A DNA stretch of 54,404 nucleotides from Acinetobacter sp. Ver3 (GCF_000632455.1 NZ_JFYL01000015.1:1-54404), one strand, 5' to 3'. Positions 32,230 to 40,305 are shown, counted from the stretch's first letter. Numbers and translations: made by a program. Notes: a model not told the origin generated them from the sequence alone.

Positions 32230-32367
32230 TTAAAATTCACTCAAATTTGTTCCAACCACCACACCGAACACAATCGCCACAATATTTTTAATAACCCTCG
32301 GAGTTTTGTATTTATTCATCAAGGCAATCACCACAAGTGACACAACAACCATCAATATTACTTTCAT
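32230..32367 (-). CDS. 45-residue membrane mini-protein
   Basis: MKVILMVVVSLVVIALMNKY followed by a second hydrophobic stretch (NIVAIVFGVVVGT). Two membrane helices are likely. The ribosome site lies in AGGGGATCGGGG directly before the ATG. The same leader recurs before the Q-like gene, so two neighbouring genes share a duplicated translation start. Function unknown. Confidence 0.55.
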   Translation of the reverse strand: MKVILMVVVSLVVIALMNKYKTPRVIKNIVAIVFGVVVGTNLSEF

Positions 32368-32380
32368 CCCCGATCCCCTC

Positions 32381-32455
32381 TTATTTTCCAAATATTCTCA
32401 GCAACACCATTCCAACAATGAAGGCCACCAATACAATTGCTTCGTTTATATCCAT
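32381..32455 (-). CDS. 24-residue single-helix membrane micro-protein
   Basis: MDINEAIVLVAFIVGMVLLR plus four residues; one membrane helix. GGTGGAAGTG precedes the ATG, and the gene fits between the DUF1064 gene and the 45-residue gene without overlap. Short, so possibly chance, but the ribosome site and hydrophobic pattern support it. Confidence 0.45.
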   Translation of the reverse strand: MDINEAIVLVAFIVGMVLLRIFGK

Positions 32456-32466
32456 CACTTCCACCC

Positions 32467-32877
32467 TCAAAAATTCTCAAACTTCCAACCGCTTTGCTTA
32501 TCCCAATAGACCGCCACAAATGGGATCGGATGCATTGACGCTGCGACCTTAATCTTTACCTTTGCATCGTCTTCCCAAAAGCCTTTCACTTCATGAGCTT
32601 CAAGCTCACCATTAGCTTTCATTACGATAAAATCAGGCGAGTAGAATGTTTTGTCTGCCAAGCGAAACTTGATTGAATCGAAGGCGAAATACTGGATTTC
32701 GCCCGATAGTTTTAGTTGTTCTAAATGTTGAGCGTATTTGCGCTCTGTATTGTTCATTACGCCCTGTTTAAGTCGCCCTAGTGCTCTTGCGCCACCTTTC
32801 GACTTGCTAGCCGAAATGGTGGATTTTTGGCGCATCTGACGAGCTTTAAATTGTTCTTCGGTCATGCGGATGGTCAA
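32467..32877 (-). CDS. DUF1064 protein, nuclease-like fold
   Basis: 136 residues. The DUF1064 signature is complete: NNTERKYAQHLEQLKLSGEI, RLADKTFYSPDFIVM, GELEAHEVKGFWEDDAKVKI and the final PFVAVYWDKQSGW. The D, E-x-K arrangement (PDF...EAHEVKG) is that of PD-(D/E)xK nucleases. In phages these genes lie in the replication region and may serve as junction resolvases. The N-terminus is basic. Confidence 0.8.
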   Translation of the reverse strand: MTIRMTEEQFKARQMRQKSTISASKSKGGARALGRLKQGVMNNTERKYAQHLEQLKLSGEIQYFAFDSIKFRLADKTFYSPDFIVMKANGELEAHEVKGFWEDDAKVKIKVAASMHPIPFVAVYWDKQSGWKFENF

Positions 32878-33350
32878 GATTCACCTCGCAGGGCTTTCAT
32901 GTCATCTTTCAAACAACGAATCATTACCATTTGCAGAAACTCAAAGTTTCGTCTGCGATCTTCCTCCACGTAGCTAAGATCACCGTCTAGCATTCCAAGT
33001 GTTTTAGATATTCTTTTCTCAAGCTCCGCCTTTTCCGCTTTGAGTAGATCAATCTCCACTTTGCAATCACGATGAAACTCTTGAAATGCATCTCTCTCGT
33101 ATTTCAGTTTTTCATTTTCCTTTTGAAGCTCATCAATCTTGGTTTGTTGGTGTTGCCACACACTCAAACCAAAATCTAAATCATGGCATCCATACCCACA
33201 TTTCTTGTCTGTGTGGGGTGTGCATCTAAGTTGAAGCTTTGCTCTGTCGTTATTAGAATTGATAATAAAATCTTCAAATCCTAATATGGATTGAGCATTA
33301 AACTCTTTGATTGAGTTTTGATATTCCTCTAGAGTCTTAAACTCACTCAT
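32874..33350 (-). CDS. Coiled-coil protein of the replication operon
   Basis: 158 residues from the ATG at 33350 (AGGGG eight bases upstream; the ATG at 33359 is too close to it). Residues about 70-130 form a coiled coil (KIDELQKENEKLKYERDAFQ). A short Cys/His cluster precedes it (RCTPHTDKKCGYGCHD). This organisation is common in ead/ea22-like phage accessory proteins. Function unknown. Confidence 0.6.
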   Translation of the reverse strand: MSEFKTLEEYQNSIKEFNAQSILGFEDFIINSNNDRAKLQLRCTPHTDKKCGYGCHDLDFGLSVWQHQQTKIDELQKENEKLKYERDAFQEFHRDCKVEIDLLKAEKAELEKRISKTLGMLDGDLSYVEEDRRRNFEFLQMVMIRCLKDDMKALRGES

Positions 33351-33573
33351 CCCATGCACCCCTATTTAATTCTTCTTCAGCATCCAAATTAATCACCACC
33401 GTATTTGGGCCAATATGATTCTCTAAATGCGTGAAGGTGTCGGTGTACTCATCAAAAGAAGTTTTCTTCTTCGCTCCACATTCAGCACATGCATGAATTT
33501 GAGACTGATCACCGTTTGCAGTCACATCAAACCAAATGTGATTGCATTGCTTCACTTCGTAATGATTCGTCAT
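33343..33573 (-). CDS. Small zinc-ribbon-like protein
   Basis: 76 residues. CNHIWFDVT and HACAECGAKKKTSF provide a C-x-H ... C-x2-C arrangement that could bind zinc. The acidic C-terminus (NLDAEEELNRGAWDE) overlaps the next gene. Probably an accessory protein of the early leftward operon. Confidence 0.55.
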   Translation of the reverse strand: MTNHYEVKQCNHIWFDVTANGDQSQIHACAECGAKKKTSFDEYTDTFTHLENHIGPNTVVINLDAEEELNRGAWDE

Positions 33574-34142
33574 GCTGCTACCCCCAACCCCAACTCAGGA
33601 TTAATTAACTTGATCGACTTAAATTCCATTTCATGCTTAAAGCTTTTGAAAGACGAGAAGCACGTTAAACAACAATGATTTGTCACGATTCGATAATCAC
33701 CTTCGATGGAGTTAAGGTATTTCTCCAGCTCATGATTGAAACCAAGCCATTTCTTCTTAAACCCACCATCTTCAACATAAATATCCGCTTCTTCATCACC
33801 CAAGAACTGCCAAAGATGCATTGGAGTTGCTGTAGCTAGCTGAAACTCAACATCAACCGCCTCACCCGTTTCATCATTCACAGCATGGATACGACTCACA
33901 ATGTGATAGCTCTGTTCTGCTGGGATCGTCTGCGTTTTAAGTGCAAGCGCTAAATCCCCTTTATGTGCTCTCATCCAAACATGCAGTGGCGTATGTATTG
34001 ACTCTTGAGGATCAACCCCATTCATCAAATGGTGAAGCTCGATAATTCGCTTTGCTTCATTCACCTCCCAAGTCATTTGGAATTTGTGGACTTTCTGTTT
34101 GATAATTTGCTTTGGGTTATATTTTTTATTTCGCTTTTTCAT
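33570..34142 (-). CDS. Hypothetical early protein
   Basis: 190 residues, with a basic N-terminus (MKKRNKKYNPKQIIKQKVHK), WEVNEAKRIIELHHLMNGVD, and a cysteine-containing stretch NHCCLTCFSSF. It overlaps both neighbours by four bases, consistent with an operon driven from pR. No family recognised. Confidence 0.6.
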   Translation of the reverse strand: MKKRNKKYNPKQIIKQKVHKFQMTWEVNEAKRIIELHHLMNGVDPQESIHTPLHVWMRAHKGDLALALKTQTIPAEQSYHIVSRIHAVNDETGEAVDVEFQLATATPMHLWQFLGDEEADIYVEDGGFKKKWLGFNHELEKYLNSIEGDYRIVTNHCCLTCFSSFKSFKHEMEFKSIKLINPELGLGVAA

Positions 34143-34372
34143 CCCTGTGCTCCACCAGTTGTAATCATTCGGAATGCCTTTCTTGTGGCAACCGCACCTT
34201 TGCTTGTTTTTTCTAAATACCCACCATCAATCAAATTTTTGATATATCTTTGTGCGGATCTTCTGGAAACCGAAAGGTATGCAGAAACCCAAGCTGATGT
34301 GACTGGTTTAAATTGAGCAAACGATACAATTGAGAGCATGTCGCCAAAGTTTTCAGTTTTCTCTCCACTCAC
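34139..34372 (-). CDS. Small winged-helix protein
   Basis: 77 residues. The centre (SAWVSAYLSVSRRSAQRYIK, then DGGYLEKTSKGAVATRKAF) is a winged helix-turn-helix: recognition helix plus a wing with a KG-turn. It lies after the P-like gene with ATGA overlaps at both ends. It could regulate early genes or assist replication. Confidence 0.65.
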   Translation of the reverse strand: MSGEKTENFGDMLSIVSFAQFKPVTSAWVSAYLSVSRRSAQRYIKNLIDGGYLEKTSKGAVATRKAFRMITTGGAQG

Positions 34373-35247
34373 GCCACACCTCTCGCATCTTCCCTGCGCT
34401 TTTCAACCATCTGCGCTAATGTCATTTCCCAATTTTTTACAGCTTGTGGAATAGGCTTATTCACAGCCGCACACGCCGATTTGTATTTCTCTATGTCATC
34501 AAAAGGATCTATATGCCCCATTTCGACTGTTTCCCATGGCTGAATCTCTTTGTGCTCAGGTTGCATCTTGTTCAGATTGCGCTTGATGTGTGGTGCAAGT
34601 TTCGCTAAAGCCTCTTGAGCTGTAGTCCTGTATCGCTCCGCATCACACTTAATTTCTTGAGTGGTTTGTTTGTGCTCTAGCAAGTTTTGAGCTTCAGGTG
34701 CTGGTAAAAACCCATCAACTTCTGCTTGTTTAATCGCTGCAATCGCCTGGTCTTTATCAACCCCAAGTGAAGTCACATAAATCGGCTTCAATCCCTGATC
34801 TTTAGCTTGTGTTACAAGGCGGTCGTACGCGTCACAAAATATTTTCTTTGCTTCTGCGCGTTGATACTTATCACCAGTCTTTACTAGGTCTTCGCAGCGA
34901 CTGAATGCTTGAGCCATTTGCTCAGTCCAAACCACTGTCAACTCACGACCATCAAAGCCAATCGACTTTTCAGCAATCGCCCATGCTTCATGTGAGCCGA
35001 GCCAGTCATCGGTCTTTGGTTCGCACCATGCACGAAATTCAGGAATGGTTGGGCAAAACGTAGATTTCTGCATACGCAAGTAACCGCGTTTAAAATCCTC
35101 TTGAGTTAAGCCTTGCAAGCACTCAACCATCGCATCCGCAATTTCTACTGCTGGGATATCACCCCATTGCTCAGCATATTTTTTCCCATAGAACGCCTTC
35201 ATCTTGTTCATTAGGCGAGCCGCGTGTTCAATTGTAAAAATACTCAT
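34369..35247 (-). CDS. Replication protein P-like (helicase loader)
   Basis: 292 residues. The N-terminal third has the lambda P-type pattern: LMNKMKAFYGKKYAEQWGD, AMVECLQGLTQEDFKRGYLR, and STFCPTIPEFRAWCEP. The rest is helical and charged. It directly follows the O-like gene (ATGA overlap), the classic O-P order, so loading of host DnaB at the phage origin is the expected role. Sequence conservation beyond the N-terminus is low. Confidence 0.8.
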   Translation of the reverse strand: MSIFTIEHAARLMNKMKAFYGKKYAEQWGDIPAVEIADAMVECLQGLTQEDFKRGYLRMQKSTFCPTIPEFRAWCEPKTDDWLGSHEAWAIAEKSIGFDGRELTVVWTEQMAQAFSRCEDLVKTGDKYQRAEAKKIFCDAYDRLVTQAKDQGLKPIYVTSLGVDKDQAIAAIKQAEVDGFLPAPEAQNLLEHKQTTQEIKCDAERYRTTAQEALAKLAPHIKRNLNKMQPEHKEIQPWETVEMGHIDPFDDIEKYKSACAAVNKPIPQAVKNWEMTLAQMVEKRREDARGVA

Positions 35248-36209
35248 TGCTCATGCTCCCAAGTGATTGCATACGAATGGTCTGGATTTACATCAATGGC
35301 TTGCTCTTGACGCTCTGTTCCAATGCCGTACTGAGCAAAGAAGGCATCATGGTTATTCAGGGTTTGGCTGTTTTTTGATGCTGCTGATTGGTAGCCAGTT
35401 TGCCGATTGTTGTTCAACTTTGCCCAGTCATCGCGAATTGCTGTTTTGAAAGCAGCATCCCAATTCAGGTACTTGTACCCATTGGCTTCACACTTGGCAG
35501 TGAAATACTCAAGATGTTGCTCAAGGTGTTTGTAGTTTTTTTCCTGCGCCCAAGTTCGGACTTGATCACTGATTGCGAAGTTTTTAGGAATGGAGGTTTT
35601 TACTTTTCCAGATTCACGTTTTTTGGCAGTAGGTTTAGTTTGTTTTTCACCCTCTGTTTTTTGCTCGGTTTTTTCGTGTGCGGATACACTATCTGATACT
35701 TCATGGTAGTTATTGGTAGTTAATGGATGTTTGTGTGACTCTGCGTCACTACTTTGTGCGCTTAAAGTCACTACTTCATGCATTAAAGTCACTACTTCCA
35801 TGTCGTCAAAGTCACTACTTGTTTTTCTTAGGTGGTGACTCTGCGTCATTGCTTTGGTGATATTTTCAAAAACAAATTTGTATTTTGAATTACTTCCTCT
35901 TGCTCTCTTTACCAACAAAAAACCAAGTTTTTCGAGCTGCTTGATGTGGTGACTAACAACACGGTTTGACAACCCAGTGTCATCCATTAATGTTTGGATT
36001 GTTGGGTAGCAGATGCCTGTTTCAAAATCAGCATAGGTAGCCAAGGTTAAAGCAACATGCTTTGTAGTTGAGTGCATCTTGATTGAGCGAATACTGGTGA
36101 CGTAATTAAACTTTTTTTCCGACATGGCTTTTCGCTCATTTTTTGGAAAACGAACAACCTCACCTTGTGGGTATGATGGTTCATATGCTAAATTTGATTT
36201 CATGTTCAT
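35244..36209 (-). CDS. Replication initiator O-like, winged-helix protein
   Basis: 321 residues from the ATG at 36209, placed by GAAGGA just upstream (a GTG at 36233 lacks a site). The N-terminal domain, about 35-120, is a winged HTH: KHVALTLATYADFETGICYP, TIQTLMDDTGLSNRVVSHHI and KQLEKLGFLLVKRARG. The linker around 125-155 is encoded by four DNA iterons (EVVTLMHEVVTLS), which mirrors lambda O. The C-terminal part (DQVRTWAQEKNYKHLEQHLE, YLNWDAAFKTAIRDDW) is the DnaT/O-type C-terminal motif. Confidence 0.85.
   Translation of the reverse strand: MNMKSNLAYEPSYPQGEVVRFPKNERKAMSEKKFNYVTSIRSIKMHSTTKHVALTLATYADFETGICYPTIQTLMDDTGLSNRVVSHHIKQLEKLGFLLVKRARGSNSKYKFVFENITKAMTQSHHLRKTSSDFDDMEVVTLMHEVVTLSAQSSDAESHKHPLTTNNYHEVSDSVSAHEKTEQKTEGEKQTKPTAKKRESGKVKTSIPKNFAISDQVRTWAQEKNYKHLEQHLEYFTAKCEANGYKYLNWDAAFKTAIRDDWAKLNNNRQTGYQSAASKNSQTLNNHDAFFAQYGIGTERQEQAIDVNPDHSYAITWEHEQ
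35735..35848. other. Probable phage replication origin: iterons in the O gene
   Basis: GTCACTACTT occurs four times (35745, 35767, 35788, 35811) at 21-23 bp spacing, about two helical turns. The set is flanked by identical 14-mers GTGACTCTGCGTCA at 35735 and 35835, exactly 100 bp apart, each with TGAC/GTCA symmetry. An AT-rich stretch (35858-35885) adjoins the right side and could be the unwinding region. The arrangement corresponds to lambda ori. Confidence 0.75.
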
Positions 36210-36252
36210 TTTTCCTTCATGACTTGTGAACACAAAAGCCTGATTTCGCGGA

Positions 36253-36528
36253 TCAGGCTTTTTCTTTGTCTAAATCCCCGTGAATCCCTTCCGATCCCTC
36301 ATGGAATTGAACCTCAGTGCTTAAGTCCCGCAATAAAGCTGCTACTCCCAAGCGCTCAAAGGATTTTGCTTGTAAATTAAGGATATGCCATTCACCAGCA
36401 ATTTCCTTTTCCAGGAGATAAGCAAGGTATTGAGCTAAGTCCTTACCTTTAATATTTGAGAGAACCTTTGCACGCTCATGGTTTTCGGGAGACAAGCGAA
36501 CATGTGTAGATTTCTTTTCAAGACTCAT
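36253..36528 (-). CDS. Small early protein, possible ribbon-helix-helix type
   Basis: 91 residues from the ATG at 36528, which has AGGTG upstream. STHVRLSPENHERAKVLSNI followed by KGKDLAQYLAYLLEKEIAGEW has a strand-helix-helix pattern like RHH regulators. It lies just after the Cro-like gene, the place of cII in lambda, but does not look like CII. It may be a second early regulator. Confidence 0.6.
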   Translation of the reverse strand: MSLEKKSTHVRLSPENHERAKVLSNIKGKDLAQYLAYLLEKEIAGEWHILNLQAKSFERLGVAALLRDLSTEVQFHEGSEGIHGDLDKEKA

Positions 36529-36536
36529 AAATTCAC

Positions 36537-36737
36537 CTATGCAATTTGCTGGGGTGCGCAGTGCGCCAGCCATAATTTTTCCAAATTCTTGCCTTTCTCG
36601 TATCCAAGGCGTTTGCCACACAACCCGTTTTCAAGATTGCTTACATAGTTTTGAGAACAATTAATCTCAGTAGCGATTTGGGTTTGAGTTAATCCTTGTT
36701 CCTTCAAATCAATGATCATTTTTTGCCATTGGTTCAT
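36537..36737 (-). CDS. Cro-like helix-turn-helix regulator
   Basis: 66 residues. The helix-turn-helix is visible in EQGLTQTQIATEINCSQNYVSNLENG. A perfect GGAGG lies seven bases before the ATG. It is the first gene from pR, divergent from the CI gene, and shares the three-operator region with it, so a Cro-like lytic repressor is the natural reading. Confidence 0.8.
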   Translation of the reverse strand: MNQWQKMIIDLKEQGLTQTQIATEINCSQNYVSNLENGLCGKRLGYEKGKNLEKLWLAHCAPQQIA

Positions 36738-36761
36738 GGGAGACCTCCTATATTTCTTATA

Positions 36762-36790
36762 AATATATAGGTTTTCCGATATTTATACAA
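36762..36790 (-). promoter_or_regulatory. pR-like early leftward promoter
   Basis: On the minus strand TTGTAT (36790-36785), 17 bp, TATATT (36767-36762). It overlaps two operators and drives cro, O, P and the genes through Q. Confidence 0.65.
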
Positions 36791-36828
36791 TAGCCAAACC
36801 GATTGGGATTTGTATCAGAATTCCGATA
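36766..36828. promoter_or_regulatory. OR-like region with three operators
   Basis: Three 16-bp sites fit TATCGGNNNNCCKATA or its complement: TATAGGTTTTCCGATA (36766-36781), AATAGCCAAACCGATT (36789-36804) and TATCAGAATTCCGATA (36813-36828). They are spaced 23 and 24 bp, as in lambda OR. The first two cover pR (-10 and -35); the third covers the cI promoter. Confidence 0.78.
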
Positions 36829-36838
36829 GCGGTATTTA
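36810..36838 (+). promoter_or_regulatory. pRM-like promoter for cI
   Basis: TTGTAT (36810-36815), 17 bp, TATTTA (36833-36838), overlapped by the third operator. Start would lie only a few bases before the cI ATG; a weaker alternative uses TTGGGA at 36804-36809. Confidence 0.45.
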
Positions 36839-36849
36839 AGGAAAAGTTC

Positions 36850-37509
36850 ATGACAACTTTGGGTGAAAATTTAAAGAAAATTCGCAAAGCGAAAAAAATG
36901 ACCCAGAAAGAATTGGCTCAAAAATCTGGAGTTAAGCAATCTGTTATCTCTGATCTAGAGACAGGAAATGCGAAATCCACTGGATCGATTTTAGAGTTGG
37001 CTAATGCGCTTGGTGTGACCGCTGAAGAATTAAAGAAAGGCGCTCTTGATGAGGTTTCATTGATAAACGTTGTGCCAGTAGTTCCACGCATGGCCCCTGT
37101 CTTGTCATGGGTTCAGGCAGGTACGATGACTAATGTTGAATCTGTTGATATGTCACAGGTGGAAGAATGGCTGCCCATTCCAGATGGTGATTGTGAGAAG
37201 TGCTTTTACTTGAAAGTACAGGGTTTGAGTAACTACCCAGAATTCCATGAAGGTGATTACATTCTTGTGGATCCCACCCTGCCTTTTAGTGATATGAACT
37301 CAGGCGATATCATTGTTGTTAGAAAGTTTGATGATGCGACTTTTAAGCGCCTAGTAATTGAGCCAGATGGCGCTAAATACCTACAGGCGATTAATCCTGA
37401 ATTTAAACCAAATATTATTCCACTTGATCAGGACTGTGAATTTGTTGGTGAGGTGGTGGATTGTATTCGCTATGTTTATCGAGCTAAGAAAAAACTGCGT
37501 AAGATTTAG
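36850..37509 (+). CDS. CI-type repressor (XRE HTH plus S24 peptidase)
   Basis: 219 residues. The N-terminal XRE helix-turn-helix spans about 5-60 (KKMTQKELAQKSGVKQSVIS, DLETGNAKSTGSILELANAL). The C-terminal domain is LexA/CI-like: autocleavage at A90-G91 in SWVQAGTM, nucleophile S127 (VQGLSNYPEFHEGD, with N in place of the usual M) and general-base K166 (DDATFKRLV). RecA-stimulated self-cleavage should induce the prophage. AAGGA lies before the ATG. It controls the six operators described here. Confidence 0.92.
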   Translation: MTTLGENLKKIRKAKKMTQKELAQKSGVKQSVISDLETGNAKSTGSILELANALGVTAEELKKGALDEVSLINVVPVVPRMAPVLSWVQAGTMTNVESVDMSQVEEWLPIPDGDCEKCFYLKVQGLSNYPEFHEGDYILVDPTLPFSDMNSGDIIVVRKFDDATFKRLVIEPDGAKYLQAINPEFKPNIIPLDQDCEFVGEVVDCIRYVYRAKKKLRKI

Positions 37510-37516
37510 AAAATAA

Positions 37517-37535
37517 AAGCCGCTATATGCGGCTT
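37517..37535 (-). terminator. Hairpin after cI, oriented to stop antisense RNA
   Basis: AAGCCGC-TATAT-GCGGCTT. The T-run (TTTTATTTT) is on the minus-strand side only, so it would block transcription entering cI from the cargo but not the cI transcript itself. Rightward readthrough into the ATPase gene is thus allowed. Confidence 0.5.
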
Positions 37536-37628
37536 GGGCAGCATGGGGTTAAGGTGAAAATATTTGAAGTTTGTAATCTCGGAGAAATAGTAAATTTCAA
37601 TATGAGGGTAGATTGAGATGAGTTGTTT

Positions 37629-39347
37629 ATGAGTAGAAAAATCACAAAAGTAAGAAGTCTAAATGTAATCAAATTCAGAGCTTTAAATAATATAGTCATT
37701 CCTTTTGGCGAAAGAGTCACCGTGATTTGCGGAAAAAATGGTACAGCAAAATCTACTATTTTGGGTCTTCTAGCGCAAATTTTTAGCTTTGATAAAGACT
37801 ATGTAAAAAATCAAGATCTTCACTTTACCCCCTTACATGCAAACTTTTTTAAATCGAAATTTAGTGACCACTTCAGGCTTTCTGAAAATTTTGATTTTGC
37901 TGGAGATTTAGAAGCATCCTATACCTTATATGATGCATATTTCGATTCTACCATTACACCATCATTAAAATTCTATAATCTTAAAGATCGCCGCCTACCT
38001 CGAGCAATAGTGCGAAACAATATTGTTACATCAACTGTTACCAACGATAGTAGAAATGTCACTCATCCAGTTATTTACTTAAGTTTAAACAGATTAATTC
38101 CAATTGCACATAGAGCAAAGTATGAAACCAAAGACTTGGATTTTTTAGAAAAAAATTCAGATGAGTTTATCAGAGCCAATAATCAGCTATTATGTAAATC
38201 GACAGGCAGTCAGTTTACCTCAACCACCGGCTCAATTGATTCGGCTGTTGTTCATTCTAATGATTATGATCATGAAGCTATTTCAGCTGGTGAAGATAAT
38301 GCAGGCCAAATAATTCAAGCAATCTTTTCATTTAAGAAGCTTCAGCAAGAATACCCTGATTATCATGGTGGCATATTACTAATAGATGAAGCTGATGCTG
38401 GACTTTTCCCTGGAGCTCAATATCAATTAAAGGAAATTTTAAATAGATATGCAAAAGAATTAAGTTTGCAAATAATTATAACGACTCATTCTCCAATTTT
38501 AATTGAAGAATATCATTTACTCGCTCAACAAGACCATAAAAATTTTAAAACCATATATCTATCTAATAAGTTAAATAAGATTGAAGTTCTAGAAAATATA
38601 TCTTGGGCCGATGTTTTTGCTGATATTAGTGTAAAAATGAAAGTAATAAGCTCTGAACTTTCATTCCCTGAAACCAATGTGTATTTTGAGGATGATGAAG
38701 CTAGAGCTCTATTCAATGCCTTAGTAACTCAAAGAAAGTTAAGAAAACCATTAAAGTTAATGACTGGCATATCAATGGGGTGTAATAATTACATTGAGTT
38801 AATTAGACAAAAAGTACCGGAGTTCAATAAGTTTAGCTTATTGATCCTAGATGGAGATGTAAAAGATAATCTTATTAAAGGCCATAAAAATATTATTAAG
38901 CTTCCAGGAAATTTGCCACCTGATCAATTGCTTTTTGAATTTTTGTTTAAACTTCCTGAAAATGATAATTATTGGAGTAATAAAGCAAAATTCACAAAAG
39001 ATGTATTTAACTCACTCCCTACTGTGACTGCAATTAATAATAAGCTAAATCTCCCTTTAGCTATTGATGATAATTTTTCATTGAAGATGTATATCGAAGA
39101 TCAGAAATATTCATCTGCTGAGGAAGACAGAATACGACAACTGTTTAAAAACTTTTTTAAATCAGATGAGATCCAGACACTTATTAAAGGGGGAATTAAT
39201 TTAAACCCCTACAAAGTACTTGTATCAGAAGAACCTGACTTAAAAATAAAGTTTTGTAAAAGTTTAGAGACTGCTACCAAATATGTTTTAACAAAAAACA
39301 AAGGGGTTCCCTCTCATTTGGTAGAAAGCTGGTATGAAAACACTTAG
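37629..39347 (+). CDS. OLD-like ATPase with TOPRIM-type C-terminal domain
   Basis: 572 residues from the ATG at 37629. The N-terminal half is an ABC-type ATPase of the OLD/AAA_21 group: Walker A GKNGTAKST (35-43), signature-like SAGED (219-223), Walker B ILLIDEAD (249-256) and the histidine switch ITTHSP (H287). The C-terminal region has a TOPRIM arrangement: E354 in VYFEDDEAR, a glycine turn near GISMGCNN and the DxD pair in LLILDGD (D408, D410). OLD-family proteins are nucleases used in antiphage defence (P2 Old, GajA). It lies between cI and a methyltransferase gene, 29 bases apart. The DNA is visibly AT-richer than its neighbours. Confidence 0.85.
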   Translation: MSRKITKVRSLNVIKFRALNNIVIPFGERVTVICGKNGTAKSTILGLLAQIFSFDKDYVKNQDLHFTPLHANFFKSKFSDHFRLSENFDFAGDLEASYTLYDAYFDSTITPSLKFYNLKDRRLPRAIVRNNIVTSTVTNDSRNVTHPVIYLSLNRLIPIAHRAKYETKDLDFLEKNSDEFIRANNQLLCKSTGSQFTSTTGSIDSAVVHSNDYDHEAISAGEDNAGQIIQAIFSFKKLQQEYPDYHGGILLIDEADAGLFPGAQYQLKEILNRYAKELSLQIIITTHSPILIEEYHLLAQQDHKNFKTIYLSNKLNKIEVLENISWADVFADISVKMKVISSELSFPETNVYFEDDEARALFNALVTQRKLRKPLKLMTGISMGCNNYIELIRQKVPEFNKFSLLILDGDVKDNLIKGHKNIIKLPGNLPPDQLLFEFLFKLPENDNYWSNKAKFTKDVFNSLPTVTAINNKLNLPLAIDDNFSLKMYIEDQKYSSAEEDRIRQLFKNFFKSDEIQTLIKGGINLNPYKVLVSEEPDLKIKFCKSLETATKYVLTKNKGVPSHLVESWYENT

Positions 39348-39376
39348 AATTGACAAATGATGAGAGGAGTGTTTTT

Positions 39377-40240
39377 TTGAGTATCTACCATACACCACTA
39401 CGTTACCCTGGTGGTAAAGCAAAATTTGCTCCTTTTGTAAAAGATTTGATGGAAGCGAATAGCCTTTCAGGTGATTATCTCGAACCATATGCGGGAGGTG
39501 CTGGTGTTGCTCTAGATTTATTATTTAATGATTACTGCAAAAATATTCATATCAATGACTTTGATGTAGCAATTTATAATTTCTGGAAAAGCATTACTGA
39601 AGATACTGAAAGTTTTCTAAAGAAAGTAGTTGATACTAATGTAACCATAGAAGAATGGTTTAAACAAAAAGAAATCTTGGCTAGTCCTGAAATTCATTCA
39701 ACCCTTGAACATGGTTTTGCTACCTTCTTTCTTAACCGAACTAATCGTTCTGGAATTTTAAAAGGTGGCGTCATTGGTGGAAAGGCTCAATCTGGCGTGT
39801 ACAAGCTGGATGCTCGTTTTAATAAAGTGGATCTTGTTAAGCGAATTGAAATGATTGGCAAGTTTGCTAAACATATTAATGTCTACAATAAGGATGCAGT
39901 TGAGCTTTTAAATGAAGTCGACAGCTTCCTGCCCCCAGACTCCCTTATCTATCTAGACCCTCCCTATTATGTCAAAGGCCAAGGTTTATATAGAAATTTC
40001 TATATGCATGAAGATCATGTTCAAATTCGAAAGGCACTGGATTTTGTGAAAACAAATTGGATAGTTTCTTACGATAACTGTCAAGAAATTAAAGATATTT
40101 ATACTGGATATGTGCAAGATGATTATGTGTTGAATTACAGTGCATATCATAAAATGAAAGGCTTAGAAGTTATGATCTATGGTCCTTCTATCAAGTCAGT
40201 TGATATCCCTAGTCAGCAATTAAACCTTAATATTGCATAA
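39377..40240 (+). CDS. D12-class DNA N6-adenine methyltransferase
   Basis: 287 residues. I start at the TTG at 39377 because GAGAGGAG lies just ahead; an earlier TTG (39350) has no site. Motifs are TPLRYPGGK (6-14, motif X), LEPYAGGAG (35-43, motif I, AdoMet) and YLDPPYYVKG (DPPY at 194-197, motif IV, catalytic). The order X-I-IV is that of Dam-type enzymes. The target is not predictable. A nuclease partner in the same operon suggests self-protection from the OLD-like protein or a signal for it. Terminator at 40253-40280. Confidence 0.9.
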   Translation: MSIYHTPLRYPGGKAKFAPFVKDLMEANSLSGDYLEPYAGGAGVALDLLFNDYCKNIHINDFDVAIYNFWKSITEDTESFLKKVVDTNVTIEEWFKQKEILASPEIHSTLEHGFATFFLNRTNRSGILKGGVIGGKAQSGVYKLDARFNKVDLVKRIEMIGKFAKHINVYNKDAVELLNEVDSFLPPDSLIYLDPPYYVKGQGLYRNFYMHEDHVQIRKALDFVKTNWIVSYDNCQEIKDIYTGYVQDDYVLNYSAYHKMKGLEVMIYGPSIKSVDIPSQQLNLNIA

Positions 40241-40252
40241 TAAACTCCATCT

Positions 40253-40280
40253 AACCCACCCGATCGGTGGGTTTTCTTTT
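40253..40280 (+). terminator. Terminator after the methyltransferase gene
   Basis: AACCCACC-CGATC-GGTGGGTT followed by TTCTTTT. It ends the cI-side rightward unit and isolates it from the OL-like region. Confidence 0.8.
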
Positions 40281-40305
40281 GTCTATTAAAACATAAAAAT
40301 ATAAA

